From contig CP022585.1 of the NCBI GenBank assembly GCA_002243285.1, positions 3,088,641-3,152,640 of the forward strand: a stretch of DNA of 64,000 bases, in the 5' to 3' direction. Position numbers and translations under genes: made by a program. Positions 17,117-23,775 of the stretch are shown here, piece after piece. Position 1 is the first letter of the stretch, and each line of letters starts with the position of its first letter. The notes under the pieces were generated by a model. The model had not been told where the DNA came from. It saw only the letters and a program-made list of their open reading frames with translations, and made no database searches. This DNA comes from Candidatus Fluviicola riflensis (lineage in GTDB: Bacteria; Bacteroidota; Bacteroidia; Flavobacteriales_D; Crocinitomicaceae).

Positions 17117-17464
17117 ATGGAAACAATAGCAAATTCAATGGAGATCTTTATAAAGCGAGTGGAAGACTATGGTAACACGCGCATCGAACTGGCAAAATTG
17201 ATGGCCATCGATCATACTTCCACCATCGTTTCTTATATTCTCTCTAACATGGTTGTGATATTGGTGATTTTATTTTTCACCCTTATGCTCAGCATCGGTA
17301 TTGCTTTTTGGATCGGAGATTTACTCGGCCAGGTTTACTGGGGATTTTTCATCGTAGCAGGTGTTTACGGAATTGGAGTGCTGGTGTTGCTTTTGTTATT
17401 CAAACGCATTAAAAACCGCATCAAAAACACAATTGTTTCTCACTTATACCAACCGAAAGAATGA
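17117..17464 (+). CDS. Phage-holin-family (Phage_holin_3_6-like) membrane protein
   Basis: 115 residues: an amphipathic N-terminal helix (about 1-35), two transmembrane helices (about 42-66 and 73-98), then a basic tail with K-R-I-K-N-R-I-K-N. The family carries a holin name but is common as a host envelope protein next to YtxH genes, and nothing here points to a phage. The stop overlaps the next start (ATGA), so the two are translationally coupled. Confidence 0.75.
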   Translation: METIANSMEIFIKRVEDYGNTRIELAKLMAIDHTSTIVSYILSNMVVILVILFFTLMLSIGIAFWIGDLLGQVYWGFFIVAGVYGIGVLVLLLLFKRIKNRIKNTIVSHLYQPKE

Positions 17465-17829
17465 GCGAACTCTCACATAGCGACAGGCTGCACCAGGCCA
17501 TTGCCGATCTACAGATCAAACGGCAGGAACAGGCTGAATTGATTACCGAACAATTTCAGTATCTTAGAGAACAACTTCAACCCGCTAATCTGGTAAAAAG
17601 GGTGGTCAGCGATGTTTTTGCTTCGCCTGACATCAGAACCGGGATTGTTGATTATGCGATCGGCGTTACTTCAGGTATGATTGCCAAAAAAGTAGTAGAA
17701 GGCTCGTCGCCAAATATAGTTAACCAATTAGTGGGAAATGCTGTTCAAATGATTGTAACACGTGAAGTTTCGCAGCATCCCGACGCAATAAAAAACTTTG
17801 GAAAAAACCTGCTTCAACGACTGTTCTAA
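17461..17829 (+). CDS. Conserved small protein of the YtxH/holin-like operon, function unknown
   Basis: 122 residues, charged at the N-terminus (coiled-coil-like, E-Q-A-E-L-I-T-E-Q-F-Q-Y-L-R-E-Q-L-Q, about 22-42), then a moderately hydrophobic glycine-containing region (about 60-100). There is no signal peptide or clear transmembrane helix. The 4-bp overlap with the holin-like gene and the 15-bp gap to the permease gene suggest that it works with these envelope proteins. I do not recognise a named family with confidence. Confidence 0.65.
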   Translation: MSELSHSDRLHQAIADLQIKRQEQAELITEQFQYLREQLQPANLVKRVVSDVFASPDIRTGIVDYAIGVTSGMIAKKVVEGSSPNIVNQLVGNAVQMIVTREVSQHPDAIKNFGKNLLQRLF

Positions 17830-17844
17830 TCAAGCCGCTAACAT

Positions 17845-18957
17845 ATGGAAACTACCAGTAACAAAATTCCACTTTATGCCAAAACAGCGCTGATCTTTAT
17901 CAGTATGTTCGCATTTGTCTACACCTTATATATCGGGCAACAGATCATCATCCCGCTTGTGTACGCCACCATTATTGCCATTTTGCTCAATCCGGTTGTC
18001 AATTTTCTTACACGGCATAAATTCAACCGGTTCATTGCCATCATACTTTCTGTCATACTGGCAATTGCTATAGTTGCCGGTATTTTGGCTGTGCTGATTT
18101 CACAAGGCGATAATTTCATGAGCTCGGCACCTGAAATGCAGGAAAAATTTACAGCCACTTTTTCCCAATTTGTGAATTGGGTTTCCAACCAAATGGGAGT
18201 TGAACCTGAAAAAGTCAACCAATGGATCTCCGATACACGCAGTGAACAGCTCAATAATCTTGAAGTGAAAGAAAACATTGCCAGATTCGGACATATCCTC
18301 ATGACAACTGTATTACTGCCGGTTTACATGGTCATGCTGCTTTATTACAAACCGTTATTGCTCGAATTTGTGCACCGTGTGTTTCGTTCCGAAAATCAGG
18401 ATTTGGTAAAGGAAGTGCTCACTAACACAAAAAAAATCATTCAAAGTTACCTCATTGGCCTGTTCATCGAAATGTTCATCGTAGGGGTTTTAAACGCCGT
18501 CGGATTGTTGATCATTGGCATTAAATATGCTGTTCTGCTGGGATTAATCGGCGCATTGCTCAACATTATTCCCTACCTCGGTGCTATTATTGCAACTTCG
18601 ATCTTCATGTTAATAGCCTTGCTTACCGAATCGCCGATTTACATGCTGTATGTATTGCTGATGTACCTGTTCATCCAGTTTATCGACAACAATTTCCTGT
18701 TGCCAAAAATTGTGGCATCACGGGTAAAAATCAACGCGCTTGTTTCGATCATTGTTGTGCTTCTCGGAGCTGCTGTCTGGGGAGTTCCGGGCATGTTCCT
18801 GGCTATTCCGCTTACAGCAATCATAAAAGTTATTTTCGATCATGTAGAACCGCTGAAACCTTGGGGGTTCCTGCTGGGCGACACCATGCCGAAGGCTATT
18901 TCAATCAAGAAAATCAGTTTCCGGAAGAAAACAAAGGCACCTGCCAAAGGCGATTGA
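17845..18957 (+). CDS. AI-2E family transporter (PerM/YdiK-type permease)
   Basis: 370 residues with about eight transmembrane segments arranged as in the family: three at the N-terminus, a soluble middle (about 95-140), then a dense block from about 145 to 335. The end of the core has W-G-V-P-G-M-F-L-A-I-P-L-T-A-I-I-K, a strongly conserved AI-2E permease feature. Family members are reported as AI-2 exporters or sodium-proton antiporters, so the substrate is uncertain. It is the last gene of the YtxH operon. Confidence 0.88.
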   Translation: METTSNKIPLYAKTALIFISMFAFVYTLYIGQQIIIPLVYATIIAILLNPVVNFLTRHKFNRFIAIILSVILAIAIVAGILAVLISQGDNFMSSAPEMQEKFTATFSQFVNWVSNQMGVEPEKVNQWISDTRSEQLNNLEVKENIARFGHILMTTVLLPVYMVMLLYYKPLLLEFVHRVFRSENQDLVKEVLTNTKKIIQSYLIGLFIEMFIVGVLNAVGLLIIGIKYAVLLGLIGALLNIIPYLGAIIATSIFMLIALLTESPIYMLYVLLMYLFIQFIDNNFLLPKIVASRVKINALVSIIVVLLGAAVWGVPGMFLAIPLTAIIKVIFDHVEPLKPWGFLLGDTMPKAISIKKISFRKKTKAPAKGD

Positions 18958-18971
18958 AATATCAACTAAAT

Positions 18972-19008
18972 TTCACCACAACGCTTACGCTGTAGCTTCA
19001 GCGTTGTG
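18972..19008. terminator. Stem-loop between convergent genes
   Basis: Arms CACAACGCT (18977-18985) and AGCGTTGTG (19000-19008), perfect, 14-nt loop, lying between the stop of the permease gene and the stop of the convergent small-protein gene. There is no proper T-tract on the correct side for either strand, so it is only a probable transcription end. Confidence 0.35.
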
Positions 19009-19020
19009 AAAAAAAGCGTG

Positions 19021-19245
19021 TTAATCCTCAAACCCACACAACGTCAACCCGCGTTGCGATGCCGCTTCCCTGGTCACAAATACAATCTCATGTTTACAAG
19101 CCGATAATCCGCGGCATTTTTCTACGAGGTGAAATTTTTTGGCGTCTTTGCTGTCGCAGATATAAACGCCCGATGTTTGCATGGTACTGCCAATTGAAAG
19201 CCAGCCGGCAAGAAGTAGTAGTGATAGTGATTTGAACATATTCAA
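19021..19245 (-). CDS. Small secreted cysteine-rich protein, unknown
   Basis: 74 residues with a signal peptide (about 1-24). The mature part holds Y-I-C-D-S-K-D-A-K-K-F-H, then C-R-G-L-S-A-C-K-H-E-I-V and a final L-C-G-F-E-D. The four cysteines and two histidines of this region (Cys30, His39, Cys44, Cys49, His51, Cys70) could bind a metal or form disulfides. I know similar short proteins from Bacteroidota only as conserved hypotheticals. It is a single gene, convergent with the permease. Confidence 0.65.
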   Translation of the reverse strand: MNMFKSLSLLLLAGWLSIGSTMQTSGVYICDSKDAKKFHLVEKCRGLSACKHEIVFVTREAASQRGLTLCGFED

Positions 19246-19320
19246 TTGTTTTGGTTAATCTAAGTAACGAAAAAACAGGAATATTTGTTAGTTATTTTTT
19301 TAAGTTCGTATTATTTCCGT

Positions 19321-19656
19321 ATGACTCTTTCAAAAAAGAAATCGCGTCTCATTACCATCAACACAAACGTTTACCGTTGGGTGATTAGTCCGAATGACGG
19401 TTACATCGTACTTGTGGCTCATCGTGAAGACGTTCAAGGGCAGAAACTTGAAGTCTATGTAAATTCGGAAATCAATTCCTTTTGGGTAGAATTTCCTTAT
19501 ACATCAAATCTCAACTTAAAAATTCTGAACCCGAAAGATGCCGAAACAATTATTCGGCAGGCGCTCAATCTGGGTTGGAATCCGGAAACTAAAGGAAAAC
19601 CGTTGGTGTTTGATTGGAAGAACAAAGAGCTTGTTTCCAGAAATAAATTCAGATAA
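19321..19656 (+). CDS. Unknown small protein (111 aa)
   Basis: The ATG at 19321 is preferred to an upstream start at 19285, because the extra residues form an isolated hydrophobic stretch without a signal-peptide cleavage site and overlap the likely promoter. The protein is soluble and beta-rich at first (R-L-I-T-I-N-T-N-V-Y-R-W-V-I-S-P-N-D-G-Y), with a helix I-R-Q-A-L-N-L-G-W-N-P near the end. No family is recognised. It leads a same-strand row of small genes up to 21060 with gaps of 36, 6 and 4 bp. Confidence 0.6.
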   Translation: MTLSKKKSRLITINTNVYRWVISPNDGYIVLVAHREDVQGQKLEVYVNSEINSFWVEFPYTSNLNLKILNPKDAETIIRQALNLGWNPETKGKPLVFDWKNKELVSRNKFR

Positions 19657-19691
19657 CTTTTCAAACTATTTGTATTAATTTCAGCCATACT

Positions 19692-20054
19692 ATGGATCAC
19701 ATTTCAGCAGCAAAGTCTCTCGAATTATTCCTATACGCTCTCAGTCATTTAGACGAGAGTCATCTTGACGGATCGGATGAAGATCTTATTTATTTTGTAT
19801 TAGACGAACTTGATGGCGATGCCCACACTTTTTTTCACAACTATACTGTTGATCTTCTTATTAATGCGAACTTAATTCCTGTTACAGTTAGAGAACGTAC
19901 ACTGACTTTACGTGATTTCGTGAAATGCTTAATCGATACGAAAAACACCTTGGATGAGATCAGAAACGATTCCGAATGGAATAATGCCCGCCAAATTGCA
20001 GCAGGTATTTTGAAAGACATCAGGGCTCATCAAACAACCAACGAAAACTCCTGA
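19692..20054 (+). CDS. Unknown acidic helical protein (120 aa)
   Basis: Acidic, mostly helical and soluble (H-L-D-E-S-H-L-D-G-S-D-E-D-L-I-Y-F-V-L-D-E-L-D-G-D). Small size, acidity and position next to other small unrelated proteins are what immunity proteins often show, but there is no toxin gene in view and no motif that proves it. It is 6 bp before the EF-Tu-like gene. Confidence 0.6.
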   Translation: MDHISAAKSLELFLYALSHLDESHLDGSDEDLIYFVLDELDGDAHTFFHNYTVDLLINANLIPVTVRERTLTLRDFVKCLIDTKNTLDEIRNDSEWNNARQIAAGILKDIRAHQTTNENS

Positions 20055-20060
20055 GATTAC

Positions 20061-20543
20061 ATGGCAATTCTTAAAAAAATAAAGAACAACGAGCTTTATC
20101 TTTACATGAATGGGAATCTCATTTATAAACGTTGGCTCGATACCGGTCAGTCAACCGTTTTTGATGTAATGGCGTACGATAAATACACCTCCATGAGCCT
20201 TCGGGATTTAGATAGTGAAAATCAAAATGAATTACTCATTGTTAAAGCAACAATAAAACTGCTTACTACTGAAGCTGGTGGGCGAAAATCAGGATTCATA
20301 AGTGGTTATCGGCCCAATCATGTCTTCGAATACAATACTGAACGAGAGTTATTAATGGCATATATTGGTGATATCCATTTCGAAGGAAAATCAAGCATTG
20401 AACCGGGTGAAGAACGAGAAGTGATTGTTCGGTTTTTATTATCTCAGCCCATTGAAAAACACTTATCTAAAGGATGTCTTTGGTGGATTCACGAAGGATC
20501 TAGAGTGGTTGGGCAATGCGAATTAATTGATTTTTTAGATTAA
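20061..20543 (+). CDS. Free-standing EF-Tu domain III-like protein
   Basis: 160 residues. Residues about 62-158 align by eye with the C-terminal beta-barrel (domain III) of elongation factor Tu: A-T-I-K-L-L-T-T-E-A-G-G-R followed by G-Y-R-P-x-H-V-F-E-Y, then I-E-P-G-E-x-x-E-V-I-V-R-F-L-L-S-Q-P-I, and W-I-H-E-G-S-R-V-V-G-Q. EF-Tu has E-G-G-R, G-Y-R-P, P-G-D and R-E-G-x-R-T-V-G at the matching places. There is no GTPase domain. The N-terminal 55 residues are unrelated to EF-Tu. Such lone domains are annotated as EF-Tu C-terminal-related proteins and have no proven function. Confidence 0.75.
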   Translation: MAILKKIKNNELYLYMNGNLIYKRWLDTGQSTVFDVMAYDKYTSMSLRDLDSENQNELLIVKATIKLLTTEAGGRKSGFISGYRPNHVFEYNTERELLMAYIGDIHFEGKSSIEPGEEREVIVRFLLSQPIEKHLSKGCLWWIHEGSRVVGQCELIDFLD

Positions 20544-20547
20544 AAAA

Positions 20548-21060
20548 ATGAACATCCAAACCCCACGTCTTCTCCTCAAACCTTTGTCGAAACAGCAACT
20601 CCAAGCTTATATTCTTGATGATTTTTCGCTGGAAGAATCGTTGAATCTGATTTGCGGTTCTCGAACGGTATCAGAACGTGTGAAAAGTGCTATTGAAACG
20701 AAAATAATCCCTCGATTAACTGAGCAGGTGCCGCACGACTGGTACGTTACTTTTTGGACAGTCATATACAAAGAACAACAAGTAATGGTTGCCGATTTAT
20801 GTTTCAAAGGAGAACCAAACGCACAAGGTGAAATTGAAATCGGCTATGGTACGTATCCAGACTTTCAGCAACAAGGTTTTATGACTGAAGCCGTTGAAGG
20901 AATTATCGGCTGGGCTTTTCAGCAGGAAGGTGTAAACGCCATTTTAGCAGAAACAGATCCGGAAAATATCGCTTCGCATCGCATCCTTGAAAAAAACAAT
21001 TTTGTCATCCAATGCAAAACGCCCGATAATATCTGGCGGCGGTTGTATAAAACCGAATAA
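20548..21060 (+). CDS. GNAT-family N-acetyltransferase (RimJ/RimL-like)
   Basis: 170 residues in the usual order for the family: N-terminal strand T-P-R-L-L-L-K-P-L, mid-domain E-I-E-I-G-Y-G-T-Y-P, the acetyl-CoA loop Q-Q-G-F-M-T-E-A-V (about 111-119), and the C-terminal N-x-A-S-H-R-I-L-E-K-N-N-F block. The acceptor is unknown; relatives acetylate ribosomal proteins or small metabolites. It starts 4 bp after the EF-Tu-like gene. Confidence 0.85.
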   Translation: MNIQTPRLLLKPLSKQQLQAYILDDFSLEESLNLICGSRTVSERVKSAIETKIIPRLTEQVPHDWYVTFWTVIYKEQQVMVADLCFKGEPNAQGEIEIGYGTYPDFQQQGFMTEAVEGIIGWAFQQEGVNAILAETDPENIASHRILEKNNFVIQCKTPDNIWRRLYKTE

Positions 21061-21124
21061 GTGATTTGTCTGACAAATCGTTTTTTGTTTATCTTCAGAC
21101 CATACATCTACAATTCAACTGGTT

Positions 21125-21724
21125 ATGAAGTTATCATTTTCTTTTTCGTGGACTTTAATTATCGTGGTATCGGTTTTGACTTCCTTAGGCGGATGCACAA
21201 TAGAAAAACGTCTTTACCAACCCGGATATCATGTAGAATGGCAGAAACGCGCTCAATTTGGTGACAGAAATGAAGCTGTCACAGATAAACAAGCAGATCA
21301 GGTCATTGCTGCGAATGAAACGAACCATGAAACGATTGCTGCGACTTCTTTTCCGGAAGAAAAAACAATAACTGAAGAAGAAACAACTATGCTTTCGTCA
21401 GCTGTTTCGCAAGCTCTGGATCGTGTTTCAAGTGTTATTGAGCATCCAACAGCAAGTAATTCTCCCACTTTAAACCAATCAGCTGAAACGCTTGACCAAG
21501 CGAATGATACAAAACCTTTACTAAAAAAAATGAGCAAGCGCGAAGGCGGCCCCAGTGGCTTAACCAAAGGCTTGCTTCTGATTCTTATGGGATTGTTGCT
21601 GATCGGAATGGGTTTTCTTTTTCAAAACATTTTGGGCGTATTCGGCACCATTTTATTGATCATTTTCGGACTCGGAGGCGCAATCATGATTGTGGTCGGG
21701 ATCGTGTTTATGATTTTAGGATAA
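21125..21724 (+). CDS. Lipoprotein with C-terminal membrane segments, unknown
   Basis: 199 residues. The N-terminal hydrophobic segment ends in the lipobox L-G-G-C (Cys24), followed by T-I-E-K-R-L-Y-Q-P-G-Y-H-V-E-W, a motif I recognise from small conserved Bacteroidota lipoproteins. A Ser/Thr/Glu-rich linker (about 45-135) leads to two hydrophobic helices (about 148-172 and 175-198) rich in glycine. A protein with both a lipid anchor and terminal membrane helices is probably tethered to the inner membrane. Confidence 0.7.
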   Translation: MKLSFSFSWTLIIVVSVLTSLGGCTIEKRLYQPGYHVEWQKRAQFGDRNEAVTDKQADQVIAANETNHETIAATSFPEEKTITEEETTMLSSAVSQALDRVSSVIEHPTASNSPTLNQSAETLDQANDTKPLLKKMSKREGGPSGLTKGLLLILMGLLLIGMGFLFQNILGVFGTILLIIFGLGGAIMIVVGIVFMILG

Positions 21725-21759
21725 CTATTTCAGAGACCAAAAAACCTGAAACTATCCCA

Positions 21760-21814
21760 CGTAATATTGCAAATTTACGGGCTACTTGAGGATACGTAAA
21801 TTTGCAATATTACG
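21760..21814. repeat. Dispersed palindrome, copy 1
   Basis: 20-bp arms CGTAATATTGCAAATTTACG (21760-21779) and its exact reverse complement (21795-21814) with a 15-nt loop. Each arm is itself partly palindromic. The same arms recur at 35924-35982 with a different loop, so this is a repeated element and not a chance hairpin. It lies between the lipoprotein and yidD genes. Confidence 0.75.
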
Positions 21815-21884
21815 ACCCTTTTTGAAAGTTGATTTTTGATCCCTAATCCAGTGATTTCCTCCCCTGAAATTCGTACTTTTGACC

Positions 21885-22142
21885 ATGCGTTTGATCGGTC
21901 TGTTTTTCGGTTTTTTGCTCATCATTCCGGTGAAACTTTACCAATGGGTGATCAGTCCGATATTACCCAATAGTTGCCGTTACGATCCAACCTGCTCAGC
22001 TTACATGATCGAAGCAATCAAAGTTCACGGTCCGCTAAAAGGCTTGTGGTTGGGAAGCAAACGCATTGGTCGCTGTCATCCGTGGGGTGGACATGGTTAT
22101 GATCCTGTTCCTCAGAAAGGGAAATGTAAACACGAGCATTAA
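21885..22142 (+). CDS. yidD: YidD, membrane protein insertion efficiency factor
   Basis: 85 residues with all the family marks: [26 protein letters not shown], then [14 protein letters not shown] and [17 protein letters not shown]. The three conserved cysteines are present. YidD is a small membrane-associated protein that helps YidC insert inner-membrane proteins. The ATG at 21885 is preferred to a TTG two codons earlier. Confidence 0.95.
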   Translation: MRLIGLFFGFLLIIPVKLYQWVISPILPNSCRYDPTCSAYMIEAIKVHGPLKGLWLGSKRIGRCHPWGGHGYDPVPQKGKCKHEH

Positions 22143-22209
22143 TGCTTGACTTTTGATCACATCAAAAGGATGGACAGGTGTTAGATGCAATTGATTCGTA
22201 ACATTCAGA

Positions 22210-22710
22210 TTATTCCGAAAGCGAAAACATCATTCCTTCAATGTCCGCTCCTTTTTCGTTCACCGACCATTTCACCGCTTCAAATTTCATAGTGCTTCCG
22301 TCTTTAAATAACATTTCAACAATCACCAGACGGTGTTTACTGATGAAACGAAACAGCGAAAACTGAACGCCATCATGGACACGCAACCCTTTCACGTTCT
22401 GGTAATTGATCGAATGCTCTACTCTGCCCTTAAGCGAAACCAATTCCATTTTTTGCTGCATAACTACAATTCTGCCTTGTGGCTTATAGCCTGTATAAAA
22501 GGTATTCAACAACCAGTCAAGCAGAAAAACCAATACCATTCCGCCAACATTGAATTGCCAGTTTTCCAGCGGCGTGAAATTGGGAATTAATCCAAACCCG
22601 AAAAAGAGAACCAACGAGCAATAGACAAAGAATCCCGCCGTATTCGTCCATAACGGAAGTGTCGATTTTGCCCAGGTAAATGTGGCTGTTGAAGGATACG
22701 TTTTGGCCAT
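22210..22710 (-). CDS. Two-helix membrane protein, unknown (PH-like C-terminal domain possible)
   Basis: 166 residues. Two transmembrane helices lie at about 23-43 and 52-70, then a soluble beta-rich part (about 75-160) with K-M-E-L-V-S-L-K-G-R-V-E-H-S-I-N-Y-Q-N-V-K-G-L-R-V, which looks like bacterial PH-type domains. No specific family is recognised. It is a single gene whose start faces the divergent operator region at 22782. Confidence 0.55.
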   Translation of the reverse strand: MAKTYPSTATFTWAKSTLPLWTNTAGFFVYCSLVLFFGFGLIPNFTPLENWQFNVGGMVLVFLLDWLLNTFYTGYKPQGRIVVMQQKMELVSLKGRVEHSINYQNVKGLRVHDGVQFSLFRFISKHRLVIVEMLFKDGSTMKFEAVKWSVNEKGADIEGMMFSLSE

Positions 22711-22781
22711 GTGTTCGTTTAAAGTATGTTAAAATTACCTTTTTTGGCGCGAAAAGCAGTTTGATTCCAAAATTTACATTT

Positions 22782-22798
22782 ACTTTGTAATTCAAAGT
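22782..22798. promoter_or_regulatory. Operator ACTTTG-N5-CAAAGT, copy 1
   Basis: Dyad of two 6-bp arms with a 5-bp centre, ending 8 bp before the ATG of the membrane-protein gene at 22807. The T-T-T-G of the left arm could serve as the -7 promoter element. The same 17-bp dyad stands before creD (23740-23756), and the winged-helix gene lies between the two. That the regulator binds these sites is inference. Confidence 0.65.
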
Positions 22799-22806
22799 TC
22801 TTTTTT

Positions 22807-23424
22807 ATGGAAGACCAACGATACATCGATCAACTCAAAGACATCCGTAATATCATGGACCGTTCGTCGCGGTTTCTATCACTTTCGGGCTTATCAGGCG
22901 TTCTCGCCGGTATTTATGCTATTTGTGGTGCCATTGCCGCCTATTACATCATTCAGCATCGCTCCCACTTTTACATAACGCTCGAAAGCAAAGAGTTTTT
23001 CCAAATCGTTGCAATCGCTTTCGGCGTGATCGTACTTTCCATTTCCACAGCGGTGATTCTTTCGGCGAGACAAGCCAAAAAACGCGGCGAGAAAATCTGG
23101 AACAAAAGCAGCCAGCGCATGCTCATCAACCTGTTTATTCCCCTCACAACCGGCGGAGTTTTCGGGATTTTATTACTGAAAGAAGAGCATTATGGCCTCA
23201 TTGCCCCTGTTACGCTGATCTTTTACGGCCTGGCACTGGTCAACGCCAGCAAGTATACATTCGAGACATTGCGCTCGCTCGGGATCGTTTTTGTGATACT
23301 CGGTTTAATCAACACTGGCTTCCCGGGTTATGGCCTGCATTTCTGGACGTTAGGTTTCGGAGTGCTGCATATTCTTTACGGTACGATAATGTATCTTAAA
23401 TTTGACCGAAAACAAGCAGATTGA
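22807..23424 (+). CDS. Multi-pass membrane protein of the creD operon
   Basis: 205 residues. An N-terminal amphipathic segment (about 1-25) is followed by about six transmembrane helices in three pairs (about 30-52, 58-82, 105-120, 127-143, 150-168, 175-195). Proteins of this kind regularly precede a winged-helix regulator and creD in Bacteroidota. Its role is unknown. The stop codon overlaps the TTG start of the regulator, so the two are translated together. Confidence 0.7.
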   Translation: MEDQRYIDQLKDIRNIMDRSSRFLSLSGLSGVLAGIYAICGAIAAYYIIQHRSHFYITLESKEFFQIVAIAFGVIVLSISTAVILSARQAKKRGEKIWNKSSQRMLINLFIPLTTGGVFGILLLKEEHYGLIAPVTLIFYGLALVNASKYTFETLRSLGIVFVILGLINTGFPGYGLHFWTLGFGVLHILYGTIMYLKFDRKQAD

Positions 23425-23720
23425 AACACGTAATCTCACATATCAATAAAGCGTTTGATCACCGTATCCGGCTCGGAATTATGTCGGTGCTGATGGTCAA
23501 CGAATGGATGGAATTTACCACCATGAAAGAACTGCTTCAGGTAACGGATGGTAATCTAGCAAGTCATATAAAAGCCTTGGAACAGGAAGAATTCATCGTT
23601 GTGACCAAACAGTTTATCGGGAAGAAACCCAATACACGTTATGCAGCAACGACGACCGGTAAATTGGCGTTTGAACAGCACCTGAATGCATTGGAACAGT
23701 TAATAAAACAAAGCAGATAA
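23421..23720 (+). CDS. Winged-helix transcriptional regulator (MarR/ArsR-like, PF13601 type)
   Basis: 99 residues: one winged-helix domain with K-A-F-D-H-R-I-R-L-G-I-M-S-V-L, the recognition helix region V-T-D-G-N-L-A-S-H-I-K-A-L-E-Q-E-E-F-I and the wing K-K-P-N-T-R-Y-A-A-T-T-T-G. The TTG start overlaps the upstream stop by 4 bp; no ATG would keep the first helix. The matching operators at 22782 and 23740 flank this gene, which suggests that it represses both units. Confidence 0.88.
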   Translation: MKHVISHINKAFDHRIRLGIMSVLMVNEWMEFTTMKELLQVTDGNLASHIKALEQEEFIVVTKQFIGKKPNTRYAATTTGKLAFEQHLNALEQLIKQSR

Positions 23721-23739
23721 TCCCTTTTTTTAAACCAAT

Positions 23740-23756
23740 ACTTTGAATTTCAAAGT
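23740..23756. promoter_or_regulatory. Operator ACTTTG-N5-CAAAGT, copy 2 (before creD)
   Basis: Same dyad and spacing as 22782-22798, and the following bases TTCTTTT are shared as well. It covers the TTG at 23743 and therefore argues for the creD start at 23776. Confidence 0.65.
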
Positions 23757-23775
23757 TCTTTTAAATCAAATAATC

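Noticed and set aside
17117..17464. Phage-holin-family protein as evidence for a prophage
   Set aside because: No other phage gene is nearby, and this family is common in bacterial envelope operons with YtxH.
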